64,000 nt of DNA from Ureibacillus yapensis (GCF_003515775.1 NZ_QWEI01000001.1:724106-788105), one strand, 5' to 3'. Numbered from the stretch's first letter, positions 16,800 through 25,670 are shown. Translations and numbers: made by a program. Notes: generated by a model from the letters alone, not told the origin.

Positions 16800-18167
16800 T
16801 TAACGAAGAAGTTGTAGAACTCCTTGTGGTTGTTGATTTGCTTGAGCAAGCATAGCTTGTGCTGCTTGAGAAAGAATAGAATTCTTAGTTTGTGCCATCA
16901 TTTCTTTTGCCATATCAACGTCACGTACACGAGACTCAGCAGCAGTTAAGTTTTCTGAAGATGTTCCCAAGTTGTTGATAGTATGTTCTAAGCGATTTTG
17001 ATATGCGCCTAGTTTAGAACGTTCTGCTGAAACTGATTCAATTGCATTCTGAATAGTTGTTACTGCGGATTTTGCATTTGAATAAGATGATACATCGATA
17101 CTATCAACACCTAAATTCTGTGCTCTCATATCACGTATTGCAACTCTCATTGATTGGTCTTCATTGGCACCAATTTGTAATTGTACTGCTTCACCACTCA
17201 CTTTGAAAGCTGCATTATCTGTAGCATTAGTTAGAGTTTTATCAACTGTTAATTGGAAGGCACCTACATCAACTAGACCATCTGTAGACGTTTTTGTTGC
17301 AACAGTAGCTTCATTAGTAGTTGTATTTGTTAATGTGTACTTTGCAGTGATACCTACATCAAAATTAGTTGTTCCTTCACCAGTAATCTTACCTTTTGTT
17401 ACGGTAATTTCATTAGCGCCACCACTATTTAACTTGAAATCTGCAGTAGTTACATCTTGGTCAGTAAGTGTATCAAGTACAGTCCCATCAGCTTTCGTAA
17501 GTGTAATATCATACTTTCCACCTGTCGCACCATCTACAACTTTAATTTGATATGCTTGATTTACATCAATGGAAGCTCCACCTAATGCTAAATCCGCTGA
17601 TGTTAGTCCTGTACCACCACCAGATAAATTTGCCGCTTCTATGGCTTTATTTTCTACTTTTAATGAATATGTGCCTACGGCTGTATCATTCAGTACTTCT
17701 GCCTTTGTAACTTTTGTGTTACCCGTAGCCAATGTAACGCTTTGTGACTGAGACCCATTTAATAGTTTCTTCGTATTGAATTCTGTAGTGTTACCAATTC
17801 TATCTATTTCAGAAGTCAACTGATTAATTTCTTTTTGTATTTCTCCTCTATCTGTATCCGTATTGGTATCATTTGAAGCTTGAACTGCTAATTCACGCAT
17901 ACGTTGAAGGATGTCGTGAGTTTCATTTAAAGCTCCTTCGGCTGTTTGAATCATGCTCACGCCATCTTGAGCATTCTTTGAAGCCATATCAAGCCCACGA
18001 ATTTGCCCACGCATTTTTTCAGAGATTGCTAGACCGGCAGCATCATCCCCTGCACGGTTAATACGAAGACCTGAAGATAATTTTTCCATTGATTTTGATT
18101 GAGCTGTAGAAGCACTATTCAACTGACGATAAGTGTTAAGAGCTGCGATATTATGATTAATTCTCAT
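16800..18167 (-). CDS. hag: Flagellin
   Basis: A 455-residue flagellin forming the filament. The D0/D1 ends are highly conserved: MRINHNIAALNTYRQLN and SSGLRINRAGDDAAGLAIS at the N-terminus, and RVRDVDMAKEMMAQTKNSIL with MLAQANQQPQGVLQLLR at the C-terminus. The surface-exposed middle (about 150-340) is Thr/Lys/Asp-rich with beta-like repeats (YDITLTKADGTVLDTLTDQD) and makes it longer than B. subtilis Hag. AAGGAGG precedes the ATG. It is transcribed alone from a SigD promoter with a long leader carrying a CsrA-type hairpin; fliW and csrA lie directly upstream, and the FliS chaperone is in the next operon. Confidence 0.97.
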   Translation of the reverse strand: MRINHNIAALNTYRQLNSASTAQSKSMEKLSSGLRINRAGDDAAGLAISEKMRGQIRGLDMASKNAQDGVSMIQTAEGALNETHDILQRMRELAVQASNDTNTDTDRGEIQKEINQLTSEIDRIGNTTEFNTKKLLNGSQSQSVTLATGNTKVTKAEVLNDTAVGTYSLKVENKAIEAANLSGGGTGLTSADLALGGASIDVNQAYQIKVVDGATGGKYDITLTKADGTVLDTLTDQDVTTADFKLNSGGANEITVTKGKITGEGTTNFDVGITAKYTLTNTTTNEATVATKTSTDGLVDVGAFQLTVDKTLTNATDNAAFKVSGEAVQLQIGANEDQSMRVAIRDMRAQNLGVDSIDVSSYSNAKSAVTTIQNAIESVSAERSKLGAYQNRLEHTINNLGTSSENLTAAESRVRDVDMAKEMMAQTKNSILSQAAQAMLAQANQQPQGVLQLLR

Positions 18168-18192
18168 TTTAGTTTCCTCCTTGGAATATACT

Positions 18193-18210
18193 GTTCACGT
18201 CCTTGTGAAC
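18193..18210 (-). promoter_or_regulatory. CsrA-binding hairpin in the hag leader (putative)
   Basis: On the minus strand GTTCAC-AAGGAC-GTGAAC forms a perfect 6-bp stem presenting GGA in the loop, the classic CsrA target. It ends about 25 bases before the hag start, and a second AAGGA lies in the ribosome site itself (CCAAGGAGGA). Two such sites are known in B. subtilis hag, where CsrA blocks translation until FliW removes it. Confidence 0.7.
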
Positions 18211-18279
18211 ATTTTGGATTTGGTGTATTAGCAAGGGTAGCGAGCCGGCCGATCTCTTTCTTCCTTACTTACATTATTA

Positions 18280-18305
18280 GTATCGGAACGACATCGGATT
18301 TTTTA
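18280..18305 (-). promoter_or_regulatory. SigD promoter of hag
   Basis: On the minus strand TAAA is followed after 14 bases by TCCGATAC, close to the SigD consensus TAAA-N15-GCCGATAT. It predicts a leader of about 100 bases before the hag ATG. Confidence 0.7.
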
Positions 18306-18321
18306 ATAGGTTTTTAGAAAT

Positions 18322-18543
18322 TTAGATATTATTTTTTTGATTTTTTATTAGATCCAAGTTTTTAAGTATAGCTTCACTATTTGATGCAGATACATCCTCC
18401 CTTAGTTCACCGCGAATGACTTCTACACTTCTAGGTGCACGGATGCCTATTTTTACTTGATCACCTTTCACTTCTGAAATGACAATCTCTACATCTTCAC
18501 CAATCCAAATGGTTTCTCCAGGTTTTCTAGATAATACTAGCAT
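18322..18543 (-). CDS. csrA: Carbon storage regulator / translational repressor CsrA
   Basis: A 73-residue RNA-binding dimer that represses flagellin translation. The start MLVLSRKPGETIWIGEDVEI and the RAPRSVEVIRGEL segment are diagnostic. The ATG at 18543 is used rather than the in-frame start six codons upstream because it matches the invariant family N-terminus and has GGGGTGAG before it. The tail (about 55-73) is a longer C-terminal extension, as in Gram-positive CsrA, where it can be contacted by FliW. It starts four bases after fliW, hence one transcript. Confidence 0.95.
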   Translation of the reverse strand: MLVLSRKPGETIWIGEDVEIVISEVKGDQVKIGIRAPRSVEVIRGELREDVSASNSEAILKNLDLIKNQKNNI

Positions 18544-18547
18544 TAGC

Positions 18548-18985
18548 TCACCCCATTTCACTTTCTAAAGAAAGTTTATGACGAATTTCATAGCGGTCAT
18601 TATCTACTATGACTTGCTTGGCTTTGTTGTTGACAGTGTTTAAGACAACCGGCGCTTTAAGGTTGATAGTTGAATTTTCAAGTTTGTCTTTTAACGATAC
18701 TATTCCGAATACCGCAACTTCTTTTTCATCTTTAATTTCCAAGGCATGCACTGTTGCCTCATCTAAATTAAAATTGTAATTTGCTATTACGGCATATGGA
18801 CTTGTAATGATAAATGCCAGACCTTCTGTTTTCACTGATTGCAAAACTTGAAAGATACTGTTTTCTTCAACCGGAAGCATTATAAAGCTTTTTTCATCTT
18901 CAAATCCTGGAATGCCGTGTTCAAATGAAAGAATATGGGAAGGATTAATGCTAATTTCGCCCATATAGGCTGTTTTAATGTTCAT
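18548..18985 (-). CDS. fliW: Flagellar assembly factor FliW
   Basis: A 145-residue FliW, the antagonist of CsrA that also binds flagellin; when flagellin is exported, free FliW sequesters CsrA and hag is translated. The family pattern is clear: ILSFEHGIPGFEDEKSFIML, then AFIITSPYAVIANYNFNL, then VFGIVSLKDKLENSTINLKAPVV in consecutive positions. It lies immediately upstream of csrA (the fliW stop and csrA ribosome site share bases) and 18 bp after the yviE homologue. hag follows, so all three partners of the feedback loop are adjacent. Confidence 0.95.
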   Translation of the reverse strand: MNIKTAYMGEISINPSHILSFEHGIPGFEDEKSFIMLPVEENSIFQVLQSVKTEGLAFIITSPYAVIANYNFNLDEATVHALEIKDEKEVAVFGIVSLKDKLENSTINLKAPVVLNTVNNKAKQVIVDNDRYEIRHKLSLESEMG

Positions 18986-19003
18986 TTTTAACGCTCCTTA
19001 TTG

Positions 19004-19612
19004 TTAGATTAGCCAATCAATTTTAAGGGAAGGCTGTTGAATCAAATCAACACTTACTTTCCCAGGTGTATATTGATGTATCGGTTTATTAATCTTTGTA
19101 TTATTAATTACTTTTTGCGGTTCTACATTAATCTCCACTTCAGCAGGTTGAAAATCAATCTTTACATTTCCTTGAGAAGGGATGAATTTAATATTTATGC
19201 TCGTATAGGGCTGTCTGCCTCTTCTTTTTGCATGCTCTACAATCGGGTTCCCGCCATTTTCAATCTTCATTAAATTATCACCCTCTTGCGATACCCGGGC
19301 AAGTCCATTTAAGGCTTCTTGGATACTATAATCGGCTACTTCTACTGTTCTTCTGCGAGAGCTCTTTAAGTCAAGATCCGCTCGTGCTTCGGTTGTATCA
19401 ATTGAAAGCAATGACTGCGTTGTATTGATTGTCATTTTCGCTTGCGGTTGCTGCAAGTCGAGTTCTGCTTTCGGTTGTTGAATAAGTTGCTGAGGTTGTT
19501 GAATCGTTAGTCCGATTTGACCTCTTGTTGTTTGTAGTTGAAGTTTTGGGATGTCCACCTGTTCTCTCCCCTTTAAAGAAAGCGTTTGGAAATAAATTTC
19601 CAAACGCTCCAC
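19004..19612 (-). CDS. yviE: YviE-like protein (DUF6470)
   Basis: A 202-residue protein without signal peptide or membrane segment, in the exact position of B. subtilis yviE, between flgL and fliW. It contains two similar halves rich in QPQ-type repeats (LQLQTTRGQIGLTIQQPQQL, IQQPKAELDLQQPQAKMTIN; and at the end VNIEVEPQKV-like strands), suggesting a beta-solenoid or repeated beta structure. Function unknown; co-transcription with late flagellar genes suggests a motility role. It starts one base after the flgL stop region, so it is translationally linked. Confidence 0.85.
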   Translation of the reverse strand: MERLEIYFQTLSLKGREQVDIPKLQLQTTRGQIGLTIQQPQQLIQQPKAELDLQQPQAKMTINTTQSLLSIDTTEARADLDLKSSRRRTVEVADYSIQEALNGLARVSQEGDNLMKIENGGNPIVEHAKRRGRQPYTSINIKFIPSQGNVKIDFQPAEVEINVEPQKVINNTKINKPIHQYTPGKVSVDLIQQPSLKIDWLI

Positions 19613-19613
19613 A

Positions 19614-20489
19614 TTATCTTAAAAAGTCTACTAAAGTTGGTTGTATAATGCTCGCTCCTACTGAAAGGGCCGCACGATGTATGGATTCTTGCGTTGTCAT
19701 TTGCACAATCGCTTTTTCATAATCGACGTCCTCATTCTCCGACATCCGTTTTGTGGCGATTATTTCTTGAGATTGAAGACGCGAATCCATTAACTCTACC
19801 CGGTTTTGCCGCGCTCCAATGTCCGCACGTGTATTAGTTAATTTATTCATTCTGTCTTGAATGGTTGAGATGTGCTTAGATAACTGCTCTCCACTTGAAG
19901 AATTTATTGATCCATCAATATCTTTAAACATCTGGTCAATCTCATTGAATAATTTAATTGGTGTAGTATTAATTTTCATTGAAATCCCATCGAAAACTTC
20001 AATTTCAATCGGTTTTTCAAATGCTTCGTCAACTGCTGCAAATTTACCATCTGCAAAAGGAGCAGTAGTGGTTTTTGTCCCACTAAAAATATACCGCTCA
20101 CCAATTTGTGTATTGGCTAAATCCTGAATATGAGCCCTTAATTGTTGCAACTCACTATTTATACTATTTCGATCAGTTGCCGTATAAGTATCACTCGATG
20201 CTTGCACCATTAATTCATTGGCACGCTGCAAGGCAGAGTTGACTTTATCAAGTGTATCATCCGTCGTATCCAGCCAATTGTGGGCTTCACCGATATTCCG
20301 CGAATATTGTTCCACATTATTTAACTGTGTACGCAACGCGATTCCTTTCATGGCCACGACTGGGTCATCGGAAGGACGAGTTACTTTTTTGCCTGTATTA
20401 ATCTGCTCTTGCACTTTTCCCAACTTTGCATAACTGTTCGACAAGTTGCGAAGCAAGTTATTGGAAAGCATTGATTGTGTTACGCGCAT
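19614..20489 (-). CDS. flgL: Flagellar hook-associated protein 3 FlgL
   Basis: A 291-residue HAP3 which, with FlgK, joins hook and filament. The N-terminus (MRVTQSMLSNNLLRNLSNSY and then KLGKVQEQINTGKKVTRPSDD) and the C-terminal helix (MSENEDVDYEKAIVQMTTQE) are flagellin-like D0/D1 regions as expected. The middle contains a small beta domain. GGAGGG lies upstream. It follows flgK by 12 bp. Confidence 0.95.
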   Translation of the reverse strand: MRVTQSMLSNNLLRNLSNSYAKLGKVQEQINTGKKVTRPSDDPVVAMKGIALRTQLNNVEQYSRNIGEAHNWLDTTDDTLDKVNSALQRANELMVQASSDTYTATDRNSINSELQQLRAHIQDLANTQIGERYIFSGTKTTTAPFADGKFAAVDEAFEKPIEIEVFDGISMKINTTPIKLFNEIDQMFKDIDGSINSSSGEQLSKHISTIQDRMNKLTNTRADIGARQNRVELMDSRLQSQEIIATKRMSENEDVDYEKAIVQMTTQESIHRAALSVGASIIQPTLVDFLR

Positions 20490-20501
20490 GTTTTATCCCT
20501 C

Positions 20502-22076
20502 CTATAACCCAACACGGCCCATGCCGTTAATAATTTTATCCAACGTTTCATCAATAACGGAAATCATACGCGCATTTGCGTTATATGCTTGTTGGAAAGT
20601 AATCATATTGGTCATTTCTTCATCTAAGGAAACTGAACTTACGGAAGCTCGTTTTTCTGTTACAGCTTGCTTTAGCGTTTCAGAGTTATATTTCAAACGT
20701 TCCGCTTGTTGTCCATCTACCCCAAGCTGGCCGATCAGCCCTTCGAAATAGGTTTGGACGCTGACACCGCCTAGGTTTCCTCCGCCATTTTGATCATTTA
20801 GATTCTTGAATTTTATATTAGCAAGCGCTAGTGCGTTTTTGCCATTTCCTGGCTCTGGAGTTGGAATAGGTGTTGTCTCTAAAGAATCTGAAGCAGCAAT
20901 TAAACTAGCATCATTTAGGATAGTTTGCGAAACATAGATATTCCCTCCTGTGATAGGAGAACTAGTATCATTACTAACAAAGAACTCTTTACCAGTTACC
21001 CCTTTCAAATCTGTTCCCTTTTTATGAATACTGTTAAATGCATCTGCAAATTCTTTAGCCAAAGTATCCAGCTTCTTCAACATATCCGGGAAAAGCCCTT
21101 TTTCAGAGGCTGGAGTAGTCACATTACTTTTATAGCCATATGAATCAACTAGGGATTTAAATTTCCCTAAACTATTAAAAATATTAATATCTGCATTTAT
21201 ACTATCACCACTGCTATCTACACCACCCAGACCTGTAACCATTCCTGTTGGAGTCTCTGTATTTGTTCCCCTATTACTAAGTTTTGCAAAGTTTTTGCCT
21301 TCCACTAGTGTGATAGATTGAACGCCATTCAACTTCAACGAAACTGTCAAAGACCCTTCAGCATTAGCCAAAGCATTACCACCAGATTGCACTTTTGTCG
21401 TTTCTACAGGGAAGTAGGTTGATAGTTTATCAATTAAATTATCACGTGCATCATACAGATCATTCGGCAAATAGCCATTCGGTTCTACAGCTTGGATTTG
21501 AGCATTGATGCCAGCAATTTGTTCTAGAATCGAGTTAGCGTCACGCAAAAGGATGCCGATTTCGGATGCGGCATTTTCTTTTATTTGTTGGATGCTATTG
21601 TGCATATAGTGAAATGAATCTGCCACCGCAATCCCCCGTTGTACCACGACTGCGCGCGCCCCGCCGTCTTCAGGGTTGACGTTTAAATCTTGTAGCGAAT
21701 TATAAAAATCATTGAGCGATTGAGCTAGTCCATAATCAGATGGTTCTGTCAAGATATCTTCCATTTCCGTGATGGACTGCGAACGTGCTTCCCAATAACC
21801 CAATTTTGTTGCTTCCTGGCGATATTGCTTGTCAATAAAGCTATCACGAATGCGTTGAACAGAGCCGGCTTCAACACCTGTTCCAATATAGCCGGCATTT
21901 GTATCGTTATTCAATCCTACTCCCGGATATGGCAAAGTAGGTTGCATATTTACCCGTTGGCGCGAATAGCCTTCTGTGTTGGCATTCGAAATATTATGTC
22001 CCGTTGTATATAAAGCGCTTTGTTGCGTAAAAAGGCCGCGCTTGCTTGCTTCCAATCCCATAAATGTGGAGCGCAT
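20502..22076 (-). CDS. flgK: Flagellar hook-associated protein 1 FlgK
   Basis: A 524-residue HAP1. The rod/hook-type N-terminal motif is evident (LYTTGHNISNANTEGYSRQR), as is the C-terminal motif (SLDEEMTNMITFQQAYNANA followed by RMISVIDETLDKIINGM). The central part (about 110-440) is the exposed FlgK domain with an FlgK_D1-like helical stretch. AGGAGG lies before the ATG. It belongs to the flgM-flgN-flgK-flgL-yviE-fliW-csrA run. Confidence 0.95.
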   Translation of the reverse strand: MRSTFMGLEASKRGLFTQQSALYTTGHNISNANTEGYSRQRVNMQPTLPYPGVGLNNDTNAGYIGTGVEAGSVQRIRDSFIDKQYRQEATKLGYWEARSQSITEMEDILTEPSDYGLAQSLNDFYNSLQDLNVNPEDGGARAVVVQRGIAVADSFHYMHNSIQQIKENAASEIGILLRDANSILEQIAGINAQIQAVEPNGYLPNDLYDARDNLIDKLSTYFPVETTKVQSGGNALANAEGSLTVSLKLNGVQSITLVEGKNFAKLSNRGTNTETPTGMVTGLGGVDSSGDSINADINIFNSLGKFKSLVDSYGYKSNVTTPASEKGLFPDMLKKLDTLAKEFADAFNSIHKKGTDLKGVTGKEFFVSNDTSSPITGGNIYVSQTILNDASLIAASDSLETTPIPTPEPGNGKNALALANIKFKNLNDQNGGGNLGGVSVQTYFEGLIGQLGVDGQQAERLKYNSETLKQAVTEKRASVSSVSLDEEMTNMITFQQAYNANARMISVIDETLDKIINGMGRVGL

Positions 22077-22124
22077 AGTGTCTCCTCCTTTAATATGTAT
22101 GTATGAGCGCAGATTTGAACTGCG

Positions 22125-22625
22125 CTATGCTTGCGAATCAAATAGAGATTTTTTAGCTGCTGTATAATCTCTCCGCACCGCATTGCCAGAGTAATTAATT
22201 TCCTCTGATTGCGGCTGCAGTATGTTTAATGTTGCATTGACAACCTGCAACGATTGGTACACCAACTTCTGGTTTAAGGCGTTTTGCTGTTTCACTTCGT
22301 TTATTGTTGAAAGTAAACTAGTTCTTACTTTTTCTAACGTTTCCCGTTCTTCTATCACATCAGCAGCATTAATTACATCAGCGACAGTTGGTGTGCCAGC
22401 AAGAGCAATTCCTTTTGCTCGGAGGTAATCCGTTACCATTTGCTGGCGCTGTTTCTCGAGTAGTTCGATTGCTGCTACATGGGACTGCTCGTTTTTCAGC
22501 ATTTCATCAAGCTCTTCCATGTTGCCCTTCTTCACAAGCTCCGTTTTCTTGTAAGCTAGCTCGAGTAAACTTTTATGCATTTTTTCAAGCTTTTCTAGAT
22601 TGGCGATGATGAGTTGGACAGACAT
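22125..22625 (-). CDS. flgN: FlgN family flagellar chaperone
   Basis: A 166-residue helical protein of the FlgN/YvyG family, a chaperone for FlgK and FlgL export. Long coiled-coil segments (LIIANLEKLEKMHKSLLELA, ELVKKGNMEELDEMLKNEQS, IELLEKQRQQMV) and the C-terminal NYSGNAVRRDYTAAKKSLFD match the family layout. It lies between flgM (21 bp) and flgK (48 bp), the expected order. Confidence 0.9.
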   Translation of the reverse strand: MSVQLIIANLEKLEKMHKSLLELAYKKTELVKKGNMEELDEMLKNEQSHVAAIELLEKQRQQMVTDYLRAKGIALAGTPTVADVINAADVIEERETLEKVRTSLLSTINEVKQQNALNQKLVYQSLQVVNATLNILQPQSEEINYSGNAVRRDYTAAKKSLFDSQA

Positions 22626-22646
22626 GGTTTCGAGCTCCTTTGCTGT

Positions 22647-22910
22647 TTAATAACGATAGAATTTTAGCAAATCCTCTGCCACTTTATTGGCATTTACTTT
22701 GTATTCTCCGGATTGAATTTGTTCTTTCAGTTGCTGAATTTTTTGTGCACGTTCTGCGGTGTACGTAGAAGAGACAGACATTTCTTTGGCAGCGGATGAA
22801 ATTTCGATTTTATCTGAAGACACGGCAGCCTTCTTCTCGGCTGCTTTTACATTATTTTGCGCTTTGTTATATGGGTTGACTGAATTTACACCATAAGACG
22901 TGATTTTCAC
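22647..22910 (-). CDS. flgM: Anti-sigma-D factor FlgM
   Basis: An 87-residue FlgM that holds SigD inactive until the hook is finished. The N-terminal half is unstructured with basic residues; the C-terminal SigD-binding part is typical (VSSDKIEISSAAKEMS, then AERAQKIQQLKEQIQSGEY, then VAEDLLKFYRY). AAGGAGGA is before the ATG. It probably has its own SigD promoter just upstream in addition to transcription from the comF side, as in B. subtilis. Confidence 0.93.
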   Translation of the reverse strand: MKITSYGVNSVNPYNKAQNNVKAAEKKAAVSSDKIEISSAAKEMSVSSTYTAERAQKIQQLKEQIQSGEYKVNANKVAEDLLKFYRY

Positions 22911-22945
22911 AACGATTCCTCCTTCAACTTTAATCTATACTATTA

Positions 22946-22972
22946 TTTTCGGTTATATCTAATAATTATTAA
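22946..22972 (-). promoter_or_regulatory. Putative SigD promoter of flgM operon
   Basis: On the minus strand TTAA is followed after 15 bases by ACCGAAAA, a partial match to TAAA-N15-GCCGATAT. Position (about 36 bp before flgM) agrees with the SigD promoter known in front of B. subtilis flgM. Confidence 0.4.
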
Positions 22973-23063
22973 CCTTTATAAATGAAAAAACTCACAATCC
23001 ATGCTTTTTCCTATTAACGCAACGGTGAACAAGGATTTTTAGCACTATTGTGAGCACAACTAT

Positions 23064-23477
23064 TTACTTATTTCTTTCAGATAAATATGTTCCTCTTTCA
23101 CTTTTTGCTATGTTCGCTCTGAATTCCTTTGCCGCTTCAAAAGTACGTAAATCAGATTTTAATTCATCTGCACATTGATCGCAAAGTTTCCCTTTCGTTG
23201 TCAGACGGCCGCAGTTGTCGCAAGGATAGCCCAAATTAGGAAACATGGCAGGCTGCAAACGGTTTTTACGTACCCATTTATATAATAATTCTTCCTGTAC
23301 ACCTGTCGCTTCAACTATTCTTTCAACTGTTGCCGCGCGATTTTCACGTTTTCTTAAAAACTTGTAAACAATCTGGTACAACTCTTCTTCTTTTTGAACA
23401 CAATTATAGCAAACATCCCGAACACCTGTATAATTAAAAAACTCTCCGCAACTAGGGCAATTGCGTAATTCAGCCAT
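23064..23477 (-). CDS. yvyF: YvyF-like zinc-ribbon flagellar-region protein
   Basis: A 137-residue protein of the TIGR03826-type family found between comFC and flgM in Bacillaceae. It has two CxxC pairs near the N-terminus (CPSCGEF, CYNC), a small helix-turn-helix-like part (ATVERIVEATGVQEELLYKW, about 50-70) and another zinc-type set (CDNCGRLTTKGKLCDQC, about 93-110). The arrangement suggests a MerR/MqsA-like or translational regulator. Function in motility or competence is not defined. Confidence 0.85.
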   Translation of the reverse strand: MAELRNCPSCGEFFNYTGVRDVCYNCVQKEEELYQIVYKFLRKRENRAATVERIVEATGVQEELLYKWVRKNRLQPAMFPNLGYPCDNCGRLTTKGKLCDQCADELKSDLRTFEAAKEFRANIAKSERGTYLSERNK

Positions 23478-23547
23478 GCTGATTCCCCCTGTCTTAAAAA
23501 CTATTACTTTTTACTTATTCTCTTTATCGGCTTTTTTTATATTTTCT

Positions 23548-24153
23548 TTACCCTCTGATTAAGGTGAAGGCCTTCACGGATTTTGCTCCCGCATCCAACA
23601 GCAATTGCTTGGCATGGTTGATGGTAGTCCCCGTTGTATAAATATCATCAACTAAAAGAATGTCTTTCTGTTGTACTATAACCCCTTGTTCTAACTGAAA
23701 AATTTGCGGTGTGTTGAGCCTTTCTTCACGCGATTTGCTTGCCTGTGTTGCAGTGGTCATTTTTTCGAGAAGGTGAGTATAGGGGATTACGGCTTCATTT
23801 AACAACTCGTCAACATGGGCAAATGTCCGTTCTTTTCGTTTTTCCGCATGCATTGGGATCGGGACGATGAGTTCTTTTGTCTTTTTTAAATGGTAATGTA
23901 GCTGATATCTGAACACTTTTGCCAATAAAAGATCATGCATAAATTTATAGCGGTGCAGATAATCTTTCATTTGTTCGTTATATTTATAGAGTGAAGTGAC
24001 TTCTTCATTTGATGTTTTGCAAATCTCAAACTTTTCTTCGCATTCTAAACAAATGGTTCTCGGAAATTCATTCGTTAAAAGCGTTTTCCAGGTTACGGGC
24101 ACATCAATCGGAGAGTTGCAAAGAAGACAATTTTCAACTTCATTCCTCTTCAA
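23548..24153 (-). CDS. comFC: ComF family phosphoribosyltransferase-like protein ComFC
   Basis: A 201-residue ComFC needed for DNA uptake in transformation. An N-terminal zinc site (CLLC and CLECEEKFEIC, about 9-45) precedes a type I PRTase fold whose PRPP loop is ILLVDDIYTTGTT (about 163-175). ComFC binds ssDNA and partners with ComFA in known systems. Its ATG overlaps the comFA stop (ATGA, 4 bp). comFB, present between comFA and comFC in B. subtilis, is missing here. Confidence 0.93.
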   Translation of the reverse strand: MKRNEVENCLLCNSPIDVPVTWKTLLTNEFPRTICLECEEKFEICKTSNEEVTSLYKYNEQMKDYLHRYKFMHDLLLAKVFRYQLHYHLKKTKELIVPIPMHAEKRKERTFAHVDELLNEAVIPYTHLLEKMTTATQASKSREERLNTPQIFQLEQGVIVQQKDILLVDDIYTTGTTINHAKQLLLDAGAKSVKAFTLIRG

Positions 24154-25577
24154 CTCCCGAACCCCTCCTTATTCAGCCGAAGTATTTCATTGCGTGCTTC
24201 ATCCATTTCGGCCGTTATGCCATGGTGAAAGAACACAATATCGCCTTCTGGAAACTGTACGTTTCGCCCGACTCGGCCACTAATTTGAATTAGGGCACTG
24301 GAAGTGAAAATTTTGGATTCTGCCCCTACCACGGCAACTTGTACATTATTGATGGTAATGCCCCTTTCGAGAATGGTAGTTGTGAGCAACCCGGGAATCT
24401 CTTCATTCCGCAGTTTTATCACCTTTTCTTTTCGGTGTTCATCTTCTGCATGCACGCTTAGAATTTTTTCATTCATCCGCTGGAACAGAGGGATCGCTTT
24501 TTGCATTAATTGTATAGTCGGAAAGAAAATCAAGAAAGGTTCTCGATTGGATAGTCTCTTTTCTGTCCATTCGATTAGTTTGAGAGGAATTTTCCCTCTG
24601 GTGATGCCTTTTTCGTAAGACCAGAGCGCCTCAAACCGAGGAACCGGCAAAGGATGGTTATGATATCTTTTGGGGATAAACGAATAGCTCCAGTTCTCTT
24701 TTTTCACTGTATTTAAAATTTGAGTTGAGGGCGTAGCGGTCACGAATGCAATGGGCGCCCCCTCTTTTTTTGCTTTCAGAACGGCTTGTTGTAATGCCAG
24801 ATCAATGGTATAAGGGAAAGCATCGGCTTCATCTACAAGTTCCACATCAAACGCATTTTCGAATCGAAAAAGCTGATGCGTTGTTGAAAGGACAAGCTGC
24901 GAAAAGCCGGCTTGTTTTGGCGCATTGCCGTATAAGGCGTGGATGTTTGTATTGGGAAATACTTTTTGAAAACGAGGAAACAGTTCAAGCACAACATCTG
25001 TTCTTGGTGTAGCGATACATACACGCAAGCCTTTGTTCAGAGCATGGAGAACGGCGGGGAATAAGATTTCTGTTTTTCCAGCGCCACAGACTGCATGTAC
25101 CAGATGGCTGCGTTTATTATTCATACTCTCGGTTAACTCTTGGGCTGCCTGCTTTTGCGCGGGTGTATAGGTACCATCCCAATCCAACACATGCTTTTGG
25201 TATTTGAGTGGCAGCGGACCGTTCCAAAGTATCAAATTCGTACAGCTCGTCACGCGCCCCATGTTAATGCAATGCCGGCAATACACACAAATTTTTTCAC
25301 ACTTGGCACAATTGTATTGCACGAACTCGTGTTGAATTTGGTTATAACAACGATTGCATGTGAATGATTGACGCAGGAATATTCCCTTTGGTTGGCTAGT
25401 AATCCCCGATTTCACATTGAAATAGTTTTGTTGAATGTAAGCATTGACTTTCTCTTGATGGAATGGCGTATTGCTTCGCGTCCAAATACGACCGGTAAAA
25501 AAATCGCGAACTTGTGGTTCAACGATGATTCCTTTGTAAAGGAAGCGTTTGTTTGACCTTATTAATTTAAATTTCAT
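24150..25577 (-). CDS. comFA: Late competence DNA helicase/translocase ComFA
   Basis: A 475-residue DEAD-box ATPase that pulls single-stranded DNA into the cytosol during transformation. An N-terminal four-cysteine zinc domain (CNRC, CAKC, CVYCRHC, about 75-105) is followed by Walker A AVCGAGKTE (about 162-170) and the DEAD motif (DEADAFP, about 252), then motif III-like FVTATPS (about 281) and the C-terminal helicase half (ERGITINN, ISGRVGRN). Length is normal. Start ATG at 25577; the ribosome site AAAGGA is about 11 bases upstream. Three phased GTCCGGTA repeats lie directly before the gene. Confidence 0.95.
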   Translation of the reverse strand: MKFKLIRSNKRFLYKGIIVEPQVRDFFTGRIWTRSNTPFHQEKVNAYIQQNYFNVKSGITSQPKGIFLRQSFTCNRCYNQIQHEFVQYNCAKCEKICVYCRHCINMGRVTSCTNLILWNGPLPLKYQKHVLDWDGTYTPAQKQAAQELTESMNNKRSHLVHAVCGAGKTEILFPAVLHALNKGLRVCIATPRTDVVLELFPRFQKVFPNTNIHALYGNAPKQAGFSQLVLSTTHQLFRFENAFDVELVDEADAFPYTIDLALQQAVLKAKKEGAPIAFVTATPSTQILNTVKKENWSYSFIPKRYHNHPLPVPRFEALWSYEKGITRGKIPLKLIEWTEKRLSNREPFLIFFPTIQLMQKAIPLFQRMNEKILSVHAEDEHRKEKVIKLRNEEIPGLLTTTILERGITINNVQVAVVGAESKIFTSSALIQISGRVGRNVQFPEGDIVFFHHGITAEMDEARNEILRLNKEGFGS

Positions 25578-25605
25578 TTTTACTCATTCCTTTTGATATT
25601 TAAAT

Positions 25606-25655
25606 GTCCGGTATTCTTCAAAAACGGTCCGGTAAAATCAAATCTGTGTCCGGTA
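25606..25655. promoter_or_regulatory. Three phased GTCCGGTA direct repeats upstream of comFA
   Basis: GTCCGGTA occurs at 25606-25613, 25627-25634 and 25648-25655: exact 8-mers at exactly 21-bp steps (two helical turns). They are 29-78 bp upstream of the comFA ATG, on the promoter side. The motif is not a ComK box (AAAA-N5-TTTT). A regulator binding site is inferred; the protein is unknown. Confidence 0.65.
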
Positions 25656-25670
25656 ACAAACCACAATCAA

